Positions 54,007-63,609 are shown, counted from the stretch's first letter. The stretch is DNA of 64,000 bases from Clostridiaceae bacterium M8S5 (GCA_029227815.1 CP118523.1:3100001-3164000), one strand, 5' to 3'. Numbers and translations are program-made. Notes: generated by a model from the sequence alone, not told the origin.

Positions 54007-54489
54007 CTAATAACCTCCCATATATTGTTTTAACTGTTGTATCCCTCTTCTCAACCTGGTTTTGACTGTGTTAGGATTCAATTGCAATATATCTGATATT
54101 TGCTGTATTTTCATCTGTCTTAGATATTTTAAAATGACAATTGATTTATAATTAGTGGACAGTTTATCAATAGCATGATATAAATCCATGATTTCATCTT
54201 TATCTATTTCAGTAGACTCTGTTATTTCCACAATTTCCGTGTTATATACTATTTTTTTCTTTTTTCTTAACGCCATTAAGCTTTCATTTATAAGTATCCT
54301 ATAAAACCAAGTTTTCATAAATTTCTCGTCATTTAATTTATGAAGAGATCTTAATCCTTTGTAAACTGCTTCACTCATAATATCTAATGCGTCATGTTCG
54401 TTTTTAACGTGGCTATAAGCTAATCTATAAAATTCTTCTTTGTTTTGTTCTATCATTGTTACATATTTTTCTTCCAGCTGGTTGAACAC
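54007..54489 (-). CDS. ECF sigma factor, SigV-like
   Basis: About 160 residues. Region 2 (EHDALDIMSEAVYKGLRSLHKL) and region 4 (YKSIVILKYLRQMKIQQISDILQLNPNTVKTRLRRG) are present. The GTG at 54489 has AAAGGAG eight bases upstream, better than the in-frame TTG at 54510, which lies within the SD region. It is paired with an RsiV-like anti-sigma gene and preceded by a promoter of its own type (54512-54540). Its regulon probably concerns envelope or lysozyme stress. Confidence 0.9.
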   Translation of the reverse strand: MFNQLEEKYVTMIEQNKEEFYRLAYSHVKNEHDALDIMSEAVYKGLRSLHKLNDEKFMKTWFYRILINESLMALRKKKKIVYNTEIVEITESTEIDKDEIMDLYHAIDKLSTNYKSIVILKYLRQMKIQQISDILQLNPNTVKTRLRRGIQQLKQYMGGY

Positions 54490-54511
54490 TTTATTAGCTC
54501 CTTTCTCCAAT

Positions 54512-54540
54512 TAGATGTAGTATGTAAGAAAAAAGTTTCA
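54512..54540 (-). promoter_or_regulatory. ECF-type autoregulatory promoter
   Basis: On the minus strand TGAAAC, 17 bases, CATCTA. This is one mismatch from the SigV-type TGAAAC-N16/17-CGTCTA. It lies 23 bp before the sigma gene start. The rest of 54541-54900 has no gene. Confidence 0.7.
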
Positions 54541-54932
54541 CTAAGCCTTAATTACTTTTGTATTTTATCATAAACTATTACTAATACTCTCTTGCAATAA
54601 TTACTTATTGTTCAATCATTTGGTTGATTTGCTATTATGCCTAAACAATTATACGAAAACATACTAGTCGCAAATCTATAACCTAAATAATTCTGCCTAA
54701 TTACATTACAAAGACTTATTTTAACTTTCTAACACCTTATTAGATGTGGCACTAAACTAAATAGTTTCAAATTATTTAATTTTTTAATATTTAAATTGTT
54801 TCCATAGCACTTCATCAATACCTAAAATATAAGTAATTGAATATTTTAACTAAAAAAATCATAAAATCTTTATTATACTGAAGGTTTTATCAGAGCTTTT
54901 AACTAAGCTATATAATGAAAGGAGATTTTGTC

Positions 54933-57401
54933 ATGGATTCTTATAAATTTTCAGGTAAACTTTTTATAATTATTATGGTAATGTTTATTTCTATATCATC
55001 AGCTAGCTGTATAGAGGAACCTGTTAGCGGAGAAAGTAATACTCTAATTTTTTCTGAATACCTTGAAGGTAGTGGATATAACAAGGCTCTAGAGCTGTAT
55101 AACCCTACTGACCAACCTGTTGACTTATCAGAATATAAAATTGTTAAATATGTAAACAAAAACGAAAACAATAAACAAGAATTATCATTAAGTGGTAAAC
55201 TACCAAACTACAAAACATATGTAATTGTAAACAAAGATGCTACAAGTGAATTAAAAGAAAAGGGTAACATCAATAATGATACTACCATAACAACCTTTAA
55301 TGGTGATGATATGCTAGAATTAGTCAAAAACAATGAAGTTGTAGACAGAATATGGTTTACTGAAAAGAAAGACGGAGCAAATATTAAAATAATGAGAAAA
55401 GCACATATTACAAAAGGTAATATTGAAAAGATATCTCCATCTGATGAATGGATTTTTTCAAATAATATAGATGACTTTTCTACTCTTGGTGTTTTTAGTA
55501 ATAATGAGCCACCTACTACACAATTAAGAATTCATGATATTCAAGGTGCAAGTCATTTCTCACCTATAAAAAACAAAAATGTATCTGATATTGAGGGTGT
55601 TGTTACTGCCATACTATATAAATACAAAAAGAACTCATCAGGTGAATTTTATAGGGTCTTTGATGGTTTCACTATTCAAGAAAGAGACGAATTTATTGAC
55701 AATGACATAAAAACATCTGAAGGAATATTAATACTACCACTGAAAACCCCTAGCTCTAAATATGATTATAAAAAACCTGATTTTATAGATGTAGGAGATC
55801 TTATTAAAGTCTCAGGTAAAGTGATAGAATCAGGTTATCCAGGAGAATTAAAGCAGACTTCAATATTAGTTCAAACAGAATCTAACATTAAAGAAATATC
55901 AAGCAATAACTCGCTTCCTAGCCCAGTAATTATAGGTACTGGTAAAGGTAAAAGAATGGTTTCTACTTCAATAATTTATAGTGAAGATGAATCTGTAGCT
56001 TTTGATGATGCTAATTTTAATCCTGAGACTGATGCAATGGATTTTTATGAGTCTCTTGAAGGTATGCTAATACAAATAAACAGACCTCACATAATAGGTG
56101 CTAATGAAAAATTCGGTGAAGTTTATGTATTAGCCGATAATGGTATAGCGTCAACTAGCAAACTAAACTCCTATGGAGGTATTAAAACCACTAAAAATAA
56201 CAAAAACCCTGAAATCTTTATCATAGGTGAAAATGCATATCCTATCACAGAGCCAAAAGGTAATAAAACTACTACTGGTTTTATTGACAAATCATTTATG
56301 CCCAAAACAGGTGATAAATTTGATTCTTCTATCACTGCTGTTGTTAGTTATGCATTTGGTACTTACAAAGTATATAATATAAACCATTTGCCGAAATTAG
56401 TAGATTGTGGATTAGTTCAACCTAGTGCTAAAATAGTACCTGATTACAATAAACTAACTATAGCATCTTTCAATATTGAAAACTTTAATAAAAATGTTGG
56501 TGAAGAAAAAATAGAAAGATTAGCTAGAGCGATAATATGTAATTTAAAAGCACCAGACATTATAGGAGTAGTTGAAGTTCAAGATAATAATGGCCCTATA
56601 GATGATGGTACAACCGATGCCAGCCAGTCTTATAAAACTCTAATAAATAAGATTGCTCAGCTGTCTCCTAAAGGAAAAAAATACAACTATAAATTTACCG
56701 ATATTGCCCCTGAAAATGATAAAGATGGTGGCCAGCCAGGAAGTAATATCAGAGTAGGATTTTTATATAGAACTGATAGAGTTATCTTAGTTGGAAATGA
56801 AAGTAATAAAGGCACTTTCTCAGACAAAGGTATATATACTAATGGCCATTTGAACAAAAATCCAGTTAGGATAGACCCTCAAAACACAGCATTTTATGGG
56901 ACTAGAAAATCATTAGCTACAGAGTTTCAATTTAAAGGACAACAAATCATAGTCATAAATAATCACTTTTCTTCAAAAAGAGGAGGGAAAGGTATCTTTA
57001 CTGTTTACAGTGAAGCAGAAAGAAAGCAAAAAGATAATACTACAAAACGTGTAGAACAAGCAACTGCTGTTCGTGATTTTGTAAAAACTATTCCGAATAA
57101 TGAAAGAACTACTGTTGTAGTACTTGGTGATATGAATGATTACGAATATAGTGATCCTATTGTAGTATTAGAGGATAATGGGAATATGAATAATCTATTT
57201 AAAGATATAAATGTTAATGAAAGGTTTACCTATATACATGGAGGAAGCTCTCAGGTGCTTGATAATGTACTCATAAACTCTCGTTTTGCTAATAAAACTA
57301 CTATCAATCCAGTTAATATGAACTCTATGTTTGTTGAAGCAGACGGTAGATGCTCTGATCATGATCCTGTTTTGATTCAGATAGATTTTACTAAAAATTG
57401 A
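54933..57401 (+). CDS. Secreted lamin-tail / endonuclease-exonuclease-phosphatase protein
   Basis: About 822 residues with an export signal (ending SISSASC, lipoprotein-like). A lamin-tail domain (about 30-150, LIFSEYLEGSGYNKALELYNP) is followed by an OB-like middle (about 205-500). The EEP nuclease domain (about 525-822) shows IASFNIENFN, IIGVVEVQDN, NNHFSSKRGG, VVLGDMNDYEY and DHDPV, the full set of metal and catalytic residues. It is the layout of ExeM/NucH-type extracellular DNases. SD AAAGGAG eight bases before ATG 54933. Single gene. Confidence 0.92.
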   Translation: MDSYKFSGKLFIIIMVMFISISSASCIEEPVSGESNTLIFSEYLEGSGYNKALELYNPTDQPVDLSEYKIVKYVNKNENNKQELSLSGKLPNYKTYVIVNKDATSELKEKGNINNDTTITTFNGDDMLELVKNNEVVDRIWFTEKKDGANIKIMRKAHITKGNIEKISPSDEWIFSNNIDDFSTLGVFSNNEPPTTQLRIHDIQGASHFSPIKNKNVSDIEGVVTAILYKYKKNSSGEFYRVFDGFTIQERDEFIDNDIKTSEGILILPLKTPSSKYDYKKPDFIDVGDLIKVSGKVIESGYPGELKQTSILVQTESNIKEISSNNSLPSPVIIGTGKGKRMVSTSIIYSEDESVAFDDANFNPETDAMDFYESLEGMLIQINRPHIIGANEKFGEVYVLADNGIASTSKLNSYGGIKTTKNNKNPEIFIIGENAYPITEPKGNKTTTGFIDKSFMPKTGDKFDSSITAVVSYAFGTYKVYNINHLPKLVDCGLVQPSAKIVPDYNKLTIASFNIENFNKNVGEEKIERLARAIICNLKAPDIIGVVEVQDNNGPIDDGTTDASQSYKTLINKIAQLSPKGKKYNYKFTDIAPENDKDGGQPGSNIRVGFLYRTDRVILVGNESNKGTFSDKGIYTNGHLNKNPVRIDPQNTAFYGTRKSLATEFQFKGQQIIVINNHFSSKRGGKGIFTVYSEAERKQKDNTTKRVEQATAVRDFVKTIPNNERTTVVVLGDMNDYEYSDPIVVLEDNGNMNNLFKDINVNERFTYIHGGSSQVLDNVLINSRFANKTTINPVNMNSMFVEADGRCSDHDPVLIQIDFTKN

Positions 57402-57415
57402 TTATATTTATATTT

Positions 57416-57452
57416 AAAACAGCTATTTAGGTTATACTTAAATAGCTGTTTT
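57416..57452. terminator. Bidirectional terminator
   Basis: AACAGCTATTTA and TAAATAGCTGTT arms with T-runs on both strands, between converging genes. Confidence 0.85.
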
Positions 57453-57492
57453 ATAAATAGTATTATTAATGTCAATCTGTCTGATTCTAAAT

Positions 57493-58992
57493 TTATATTT
57501 TTACTATGTTTCTTTTATCTAACTCAATACCCTCAAATTCTTTTAATTTTTCATTAGAAACTATATCAACAACATTTGAGGCTTTGCTAAATTTATTTAA
57601 GGCGGGCTTAACTTTTCTCTGCTCCAATATACATGCCTTACCACCTATACATCCACCTTCGCACATCATACCTTCAATAAAGTTCCCTTGTAATTTGCCC
57701 ATTTTTGCTAGTGTCAAACATTTCTTTATTTCCGCTTGTCCACTTACTTTGACAGGCTCAAACTGTACATCTTTATCTCCTTGTTCTATAACATTTTGTA
57801 TTGCCTGTGATAGACCTCCGCTTTGAGCAAAATTTCTTCCATACTGTGATGCATCATTTGCCTTTATAGCTTCGCATTCTTTTACATCAACATCATACGC
57901 AGACAACAATGCTGTCAGTTCTTCAAACGTAAGTACATAATCAACATCTTTTGCGTCTTGCATTTTCATCTCTTCTTTCTTAGCTGTACAAGGTCCAATA
58001 AAAACAACTGTTGCGTCGCTATGCTCTTTTTTTATAAACCTTGCTGTAGCTATCATAGGCGATACTGTATGGGATATCTTTGATATCTCACTTGGAAACT
58101 TTTCTCTTATATATGATACAAACGCTGGGCAACATGAACTAGTCATATACTTGTCTCCATTTTCCAATCTCTCTATTAGTTCGTTTGCTTCATGTATTGT
58201 AACTATATCCGCTCCTAACGCTGCTTCAATTATATCAGTAAATCCTACTTTTTTTAGTGCTGCTTTGACCTGCCCTAAAGAAACACCAGCACCATATTGC
58301 CCAATAATAGATGGTGCAATTATAGCAAATAGTTTATCACCTTTCTCTATACCTTTGACAACTGATGCAATATAACTTCTATCTGATATTGCTCCAAAAG
58401 GACATCCTTCCATACAAGCTCCACAGTTTATACATTTTGTGTTATCTATTGTTGCTGTTCTATCACTGTCTACAGCTATTGCATCCACGGGACACACCTT
58501 TTTACAAGGTCTCATAACTTCTGATACTGCATTATAAGGACATACATCTTTACATCTACCACATTCTTTGCATAGCTCTTGGTTTATGTATGCTCTACCA
58601 TTTAATCTCGTTATTGCATTTACCGGACATACTTCTACACATTTATGTTGAATGCATCCTCTACATACTTCTGTTATTGTATATTTATTTATTGGACATC
58701 TATCGCAAGCAGCTTCTATTATATACATTATTTCATCATCATGCTCTGGCTGTATTAGCTCTTGTGCATAATCGCCATTTGGAATATATCCTGATGCTAT
58801 CTTTGCTCTTTCTTTTAGTATTGCTCTTTCATGATAAACACAACACCTATATAATGGCTTTTTCCCAGGTATTATATCATATGATAGCTTTCTAAATTCA
58901 TCATTGTTTAATCTATTTTCTTTTGCTAAATTAGCAATTTTTTCCAAAACCTGAAATTTGAGCTTTTTTAGTTCTGTCTCAAAATTATACAT
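57493..58992 (-). CDS. [FeFe]-hydrogenase-type protein with four ferredoxin clusters (group B-like)
   Basis: 499 residues. The N-terminal half carries several 4Fe-4S cysteine sets (CDRCPIN, CRGCIQHKCVEVCP, CKECGRCKDVCP, CKKVCP, CINCGACMEGCP). The C-terminal half is the H-cluster domain. Its loops are TSCCPAFV (L1), GPCTAKKEE (L2) and EGMMCEGGCIGGKA (L3). They keep all four H-cluster cysteines but differ from the classic TSCCPxW / MPCxxKxxE / ExMACPGGC. This fits the poorly studied group B. It may make or oxidise H2, or sense it. Monocistronic. No hyd maturation genes are in view. Confidence 0.85.
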   Translation of the reverse strand: MYNFETELKKLKFQVLEKIANLAKENRLNNDEFRKLSYDIIPGKKPLYRCCVYHERAILKERAKIASGYIPNGDYAQELIQPEHDDEIMYIIEAACDRCPINKYTITEVCRGCIQHKCVEVCPVNAITRLNGRAYINQELCKECGRCKDVCPYNAVSEVMRPCKKVCPVDAIAVDSDRTATIDNTKCINCGACMEGCPFGAISDRSYIASVVKGIEKGDKLFAIIAPSIIGQYGAGVSLGQVKAALKKVGFTDIIEAALGADIVTIHEANELIERLENGDKYMTSSCCPAFVSYIREKFPSEISKISHTVSPMIATARFIKKEHSDATVVFIGPCTAKKEEMKMQDAKDVDYVLTFEELTALLSAYDVDVKECEAIKANDASQYGRNFAQSGGLSQAIQNVIEQGDKDVQFEPVKVSGQAEIKKCLTLAKMGKLQGNFIEGMMCEGGCIGGKACILEQRKVKPALNKFSKASNVVDIVSNEKLKEFEGIELDKRNIVKI

Positions 58993-59385
58993 TCATTTCG
59001 CTCCCTTCTTATAACTTATATGTTAAATTAATATATAATAAATGTTTTGTGTATACAATGTACTCTATGTATATTATAATAGTTTTTATAAATTGTCAAA
59101 GCATTTACAATAAAAAAATAGCATTCGTTTACTGTAGAGAATTTAGAGATTGAATAACCCCTATGTAATGATAGAATTGTCTTGCTTCATTATATCATAT
59201 TTTAAACTAACATCTATATATTTAACTCTTTTTGTTTTATAAAGTTTTCAAAAATCTAGCCTTATTAGGATTTTTCACACCTTTTATTTTATTTATCTAC
59301 CACCCGTACTGACTATTATATATTTTTTCATACTTTTATTAAAGTTCCTTTACACTAACCAGTAAAAAGATAATCACAATAATAA
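58993..59385. other. Intergenic stretch without a gene
   Basis: AT-rich, presumably holding the hydrogenase promoter. No riboswitch or ORF recognised. Confidence 0.5.
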
Positions 59386-59420
59386 AGGCATTTCTCACGC
59401 TCCACTGAGAAATGCCTCGT
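59384..59420 (-). terminator. Terminator of the first tandem paralogue
   Basis: AGGCATTTCTCA and TGAGAAATGCCT, a perfect 12-bp stem. Confidence 0.85.
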
Positions 59421-59429
59421 AATCTTTAA

Positions 59430-59873
59430 TTATTGCCAAACATCTAAATCTATCTCAGGCTCCATATCCATAACAACATTTGAAGCTTTAGCATCTTGAA
59501 GTTCATCCTTCATTACAGACGCTGCAGTTGTATCTAATTTATATGAAGGTGCTGTTAGCTCTCCTGCAAAATAAACATCCATTGTAACCATAACATCTTC
59601 GTTTGGAAGTATTTCTGGTAAATCAACTGTTACTAAAAATTTACCATTACCTAACATTCTCATCTCATACTCAAACTCTTCTGGTGTAATAGTTATTTGT
59701 GATAATATCATTCCAGGAGGAATTGTACTCTCAATAAATACTTGCGCTTTATCAGCTGTTACAAAACCTTCGTTTTTAGTTAATACAGCTACTTTGTTAG
59801 TTAAAGCTCCATTTCTTGCCATTGGTCTTGAATAAAATAAAGCCATTGTTAAAGGATTTTTCATACCAATCAT
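59430..59873 (-). CDS. Beta-rich protein of unknown function, tandem paralogue 1
   Basis: 147 residues, no signal peptide. It shares with its two neighbours the framework 'x-M-x-[KR]-[ND]-x-[AT]-L-[ST]-[NK]-[KE]-[IV]' (here MARNGALTNKV), then IESTIPPGMILSQITI, a central MLGNGKFLVTVDLPEILPNEDVMV, VYFAGELTAPSYKLDTTA and a C-terminal DAKASNVVMDMEPEID. This looks like a DUF11/CARDB-like beta sandwich. Own SD (AAGGAG) and own terminator. Role unknown. Confidence 0.65.
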   Translation of the reverse strand: MIGMKNPLTMALFYSRPMARNGALTNKVAVLTKNEGFVTADKAQVFIESTIPPGMILSQITITPEEFEYEMRMLGNGKFLVTVDLPEILPNEDVMVTMDVYFAGELTAPSYKLDTTAASVMKDELQDAKASNVVMDMEPEIDLDVWQ

Positions 59874-59934
59874 ATTAATACCTACTCCTTAATTAATCAT
59901 CAATTTAATTAGGGCTTGTTTTCCTTTGTCCCAC

Positions 59935-59947
59935 TAATATAATATGA
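59935..59947 (-). promoter_or_regulatory. Promoter-like element shared by the tandem paralogues (copy 1)
   Basis: TCATATTATATTA on the minus strand, identical to a copy upstream of the 60044 gene (60538-60550) and similar to CATAATATATAA near 61089. It lies 60-75 bp before the start. The CATA-N3-TA part resembles sporulation (SigE/SigK) -10 elements, but no matching -35 was seen. Confidence 0.35.
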
Positions 59948-59988
59948 CATAACTTTTATTTTGACATCCTCTATACTAAAAATACATA

Positions 59989-60017
59989 AAAAAGGCCGTC
60001 TATCAGACAACCTTGTG
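59989..60017 (-). terminator. Terminator of the second tandem paralogue
   Basis: AAGGccGTCT and AGACaaCCTT arms. TTTTTT follows on the minus strand. Confidence 0.7.
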
Positions 60018-60043
60018 TTTTTTAGTAATTCCAGTATATTGGA

Positions 60044-60484
60044 TTAATCTATTTCTGGTTTCATAACCATAACTACTTCTGCAGCTTTTGAATCTTTTAC
60101 TTCATCATCCATAGTAAGATATACTGTACTATCTATTGTATAATTTGGATTCATCAAATCACCTGCATAATATATGCAAGCATTCACTATCATAGAAGAA
60201 TTTGGAGCCATCTTAGGTAAATCTACTGTTATTTCCATGAAGCCGTCTTCTAGCATCTCTATTAGTTGATTTAATTCCTGTATAATTGTCACCTCTGACA
60301 ACATTAGACCAGCAGGAATATTTGTCATCATAATCAATTGAGCATCCTCTATTGTTTGATAGCTAGCATTTTTTATTTGCATAAATATTTCATTTGACAA
60401 AGCCGCATCTTTTACCATTGGTTTAACTTGAAAAGCTTCAAACTCCATATTTTGAGTTAAATTATTACTATTCATTTCTGTCAT
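60044..60484 (-). CDS. Beta-rich protein of unknown function, tandem paralogue 2
   Basis: 146 residues. Aligns end to end with paralogue 1: MVKDAALSNEIFMQIKNAS, then MMTNIPAGLMLSEVTI, DLPKMAPNSSMIV, IYYAGDLMNPNYTIDSTVYL and DSKAAEVVMVMKPEID. No signal peptide or membrane segment. SD AAGGAG. Confidence 0.65.
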   Translation of the reverse strand: MTEMNSNNLTQNMEFEAFQVKPMVKDAALSNEIFMQIKNASYQTIEDAQLIMMTNIPAGLMLSEVTIIQELNQLIEMLEDGFMEITVDLPKMAPNSSMIVNACIYYAGDLMNPNYTIDSTVYLTMDDEVKDSKAAEVVMVMKPEID

Positions 60485-60537
60485 TTCATAATCTCCTTAT
60501 AACTATATTTTTAGGAATTTTTAAAAAGTTTTCTCAT

Positions 60538-60550
60538 TAATATAATATGA
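60538..60550 (-). promoter_or_regulatory. Promoter-like element shared by the tandem paralogues (copy 2)
   Basis: The same 13-mer as at 59935-59947, about 55-65 bp before the paralogue 2 start. In AT-rich DNA this may be partly chance, but position and orientation agree. Confidence 0.35.
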
Positions 60551-60586
60551 AAATAGTAGTTTATTGCTAATATTTAATTAATAGAG

Positions 60587-61054
60587 CTAGATAATTCTAT
60601 ACTTTTCTTGCTCCAAAATTTTTGTATCTGGAGTTGTTAATATCTTTTCTTGTGTAGATTTTGCATCATATAGCTCGCCATTAAGCATCAAATAAACACT
60701 TGAATCCAAAATATATTCTGGTGAACTTAATTCTCCTGCATAATATACATGTATTACTATTGTTTCATCCTCACTTGGTTTCATTTTTAGTATTTTTGTT
60801 TGAATCAAAGCCTTTCCATCTGATAATATCTTTAATTTATTATCTATTTCTGTATTTATATCAACCTGTGCTAGTGCTAATCCATGAGGTATAGTAAATG
60901 TAATAAATACCTCTACATTTTCTATTGATGTATAGCTTGTATTTAGAACTACCACTTTTATTTTTTTACTCAAAGTCCCGTTTTTTAACATTATTCTTGT
61001 ATAATAATTATCCATTTTTACACAGCTTCTCAATTCTGTATTGCTGTATAACAT
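60587..61054 (-). CDS. Beta-rich protein of unknown function, tandem paralogue 3
   Basis: 155 residues with the same framework: MLKNGTLSKKIKVVVLNTSYTS, FITFTIPHGLALAQVDI, ILKMKPSEDETIVIHVYYAGELSSPEYILDSSVYL. The C-terminus (DAKSTQEKILTTPDTKI) has diverged from the EPEID ending of the other two. SD AAGGGG. Most upstream of the three. Confidence 0.65.
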   Translation of the reverse strand: MLYSNTELRSCVKMDNYYTRIMLKNGTLSKKIKVVVLNTSYTSIENVEVFITFTIPHGLALAQVDINTEIDNKLKILSDGKALIQTKILKMKPSEDETIVIHVYYAGELSSPEYILDSSVYLMLNGELYDAKSTQEKILTTPDTKILEQEKYRII

Positions 61055-61321
61055 CCCTATTACCCCTTACTATCGTATTATTATATATTATGTTATAGTA
61101 ACAAAAAAGGGACTGCACTTTTTTGTGCATCCCATATACAATATAGTTTTTGATTAAAATGCTGTATCAACTATGCCTTTAGTTTTTAGCTTTTGCTCAC
61201 GTGGAACACAAGTTACTCTGTGTATTCATTGTGTGACTTTAACAATTCCTCTATCTCTTTTAATAAATCAGTTCTAATTCCTTTTTCTTAAAGGCGTTGC
61301 TCATTGAATTTTAAGAAAGTA

Positions 61322-62179
61322 TTAAGCTTTTTCATATTCATTAGATTTACTATCATATAAGTCATTTATATTTATTTTACTAATTACATGCAAAAATGCA
61401 TGACTAATTGAACTCATATGATCTGCTCCATCAGATTTATCCACCTCAATAAATTGTGTATTCTTTAAATACTTTAGCATTTCTTTAGCGCCATTTATTG
61501 GTACCATCTCATCTACTTTCCCATGATAATATATTACAGATTGTTCAATATCTTCAAAAGGAACACCCCAATCTATAATCTGTAATCTGCTCTCCATTGC
61601 CATTCCAAAACAATCTTGCTTGATATTTTCATTCAGTGTTTTGTTAATATAAGGCTCACCATGCGATGCAAGCTCTTGTTTCAAGTGGTCTAGATATGCT
61701 ACATACTTGGATTGAATATCCTCTATTGAGTTTTCTAGAAAAGACATATATTCTACCTGTGCTTCTTCTGAGTAATGCTTAAAAATTGATTCTTTATAAA
61801 CCAAAGGTACACCTCCTAATATAAAAACTCTTTCAACTATCTCCCCTAAAGCATAAGCAGTTGCATAAGCATATGGCGCTCCTGCTGAACAGCCAATAAT
61901 ATCGCATTTGTCTATATTTAATTGAGTAGCTATTGTTTTAGCTATATCTGCGAAATCAGCAACACTATTCATCTGTATTTTTGATGAAGAACCATACCCT
62001 AAGCGCTCTATCGCTATTAAAGTTATCTCTCTCTCTTCTATAGCTTTAATCCACTCATTACTAAGATATCCCCCACCTATTATTCCATGAAAGAACAATA
62101 TCTTGTGTTCGCCTGATCCATGAACTATATAACTTAATTTTTTCCCATCTTTTAAATCGATATATCTTTTATTATTCAT
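61322..62179 (-). CDS. Alpha/beta hydrolase
   Basis: 285 residues. Oxyanion region FFHGIIGGGYLS, nucleophile elbow IIGCSAGAPYAYA (GxSxG, Ser about 96) and a late acid/His pair in YYHGKVDEMVP and DGADHMSSI. No signal peptide. It follows the VOC protein gene by two bases and shares its Fur-like control region. Substrate unknown. Confidence 0.85.
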   Translation of the reverse strand: MNNKRYIDLKDGKKLSYIVHGSGEHKILFFHGIIGGGYLSNEWIKAIEEREITLIAIERLGYGSSSKIQMNSVADFADIAKTIATQLNIDKCDIIGCSAGAPYAYATAYALGEIVERVFILGGVPLVYKESIFKHYSEEAQVEYMSFLENSIEDIQSKYVAYLDHLKQELASHGEPYINKTLNENIKQDCFGMAMESRLQIIDWGVPFEDIEQSVIYYHGKVDEMVPINGAKEMLKYLKNTQFIEVDKSDGADHMSSISHAFLHVISKININDLYDSKSNEYEKA

Positions 62180-62181
62180 TA

Positions 62182-62808
62182 CTAAGCCTCCTTATTCTTT
62201 TTAATAAACTCCATATCCTTTACCTCAGACCCATGATATAACTTTAATATAGGGTCATCACAGAGTTCTTTAATTAATGGTATAAGCTCTTTATCTGTTC
62301 CAAAAGTTATGCTAGAAATCCCCTCAATACCATTGGGATGAATGAAATTAAATGGTTTTGGATCAATATTAAAATAAGTCATTAGAAAAGGTATTTTCAA
62401 ATTATAAGGAAATGCTACCTTGAATTTAAGTAAATTACCCTTGGTATCCATCCGTTTACTATTCATCTTAAAATATTTGTGCTTGTATTTTTTGAGTATC
62501 GCTAGTTCATCATCTAAATTATCTTTATAGTTTTCTATAGCCACTCCTATAAGCCCTTCACCTGCATTTTCCCAATATTCAATTTGATTAACTAAGGCAC
62601 TTTTTCCAAGTAATTTTAAAATCTTCTTAACTATATTTGGCATTCCAGAGTTTTGAAAAAGTTCTATATATGGTCCATTTGTGAAATATATAAGAGCATT
62701 ATAGGGATTTTTCTCTTTTCCATATTCGACCACAAACCCTTTATCTCTCCATTCCTCTACTGCTTTATCTAATTCATTAACTTTGTACAAAATATGACTT
62801 ACCTTCAT
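62182..62808 (-). CDS. VOC / glyoxalase-like protein
   Basis: 208 residues starting MKVSHILYKVNELDKAVEEWRDKGF, the usual first beta-alpha unit of the VOC fold, with GPYIELFQNSGMP as the equivalent of the second metal-ligand strand. Clear two-module pattern (about 1-85 and 100-205). Glyoxalase_3-like proteins act as hydrolases or dioxygenase-type enzymes. Here the exact activity is open. Operon with the alpha/beta hydrolase. Confidence 0.75.
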   Translation of the reverse strand: MKVSHILYKVNELDKAVEEWRDKGFVVEYGKEKNPYNALIYFTNGPYIELFQNSGMPNIVKKILKLLGKSALVNQIEYWENAGEGLIGVAIENYKDNLDDELAILKKYKHKYFKMNSKRMDTKGNLLKFKVAFPYNLKIPFLMTYFNIDPKPFNFIHPNGIEGISSITFGTDKELIPLIKELCDDPILKLYHGSEVKDMEFIKKNKEA

Positions 62809-62825
62809 ATCCTATCCCCCTTCAT

Positions 62826-62848
62826 TGATATTGACTATCGTTATCATA
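62826..62848. promoter_or_regulatory. Fur-box-like dyad
   Basis: TGATATTGACTATCGTTATCA, 18 bp before the VOC gene start, shows the TGATA...TATCA half-site arrangement of Fur/PerR operators with two or three mismatches. Confidence 0.45.
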
Positions 62849-63358
62849 ATTATAATACAAACCTTATACTCTTTGTCAATAGTGATAAAAAAATAGTTTA
62901 CCAGATTATGTGACTTATAACACCCCATCTCAATATAAATGTAGAAGTCACATCAATACATTTTGTTGGCTTACTAGATGGATTACTTCTTTTCAGTACA
63001 ATTACAAAGTATATGAGCAAATTATTCCAATAATTTTATAATTGTATCAAATTACAAACTAACCTAAATCTTACTGTGTTTATTTGTCATGGAACCCTCG
63101 TTCTATTAATGCAGTAAGAAGGAACTATATTAATACCAAAAAATTATTATTAATCACTTATAATTTTAGCTTGATGTACTAAATCTAGTAATACACAAAC
63201 AAAACCTTATAGTTTTCTGTCAATAATAGAAAAATTTCAAACTAAATTGATTTAAGTAGTATGAAAATATAAATAAAAAAAATTGATGATACTCATTTTC
63301 TTATTGGATATAAAAATACTAATGTATTAATGTAAAAAGTATTATTGATAATATGTAA
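62849..63358. other. Gene-free AT-rich stretch
   Basis: Multiple stop codons in all frames. No riboswitch, repeat or RNA gene recognised. Confidence 0.5.
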
Positions 63359-63609
63359 GATGACGATAGTAATCTGCACTTCTTGTGTGATGGAACAAAC
63401 ATTATTACTTGTTTGAGGGAATTCCCTAAAGATATAAGGTTAATCTTAATTTAGGAAAATTATCTAAAGAAATGGTTTATGATAGTACCAAAAGCTATAT
63501 TTATAGATCTATTGGCTATTTAACAAATGAAACTTTGTTATCATCTATGGAACACACTGAAAATTCTATTACAACCATTTTGACAAAACAGACAATATTA
63601 TTATTATGA
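63359..63609 (+). pseudogene. Possible decayed gene, one frameshift
   Basis: 31 codons (starting DDDSNLHFLCDGTN, ending in TAG at 63452) run into a second open frame of 51 codons (63454-63609, SKEMVYDSTKSYIYRSIGYLT...) with a one-base shift between. The composition is protein-like, and there is no start or SD. I do not recognise the family. Confidence 0.3.
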
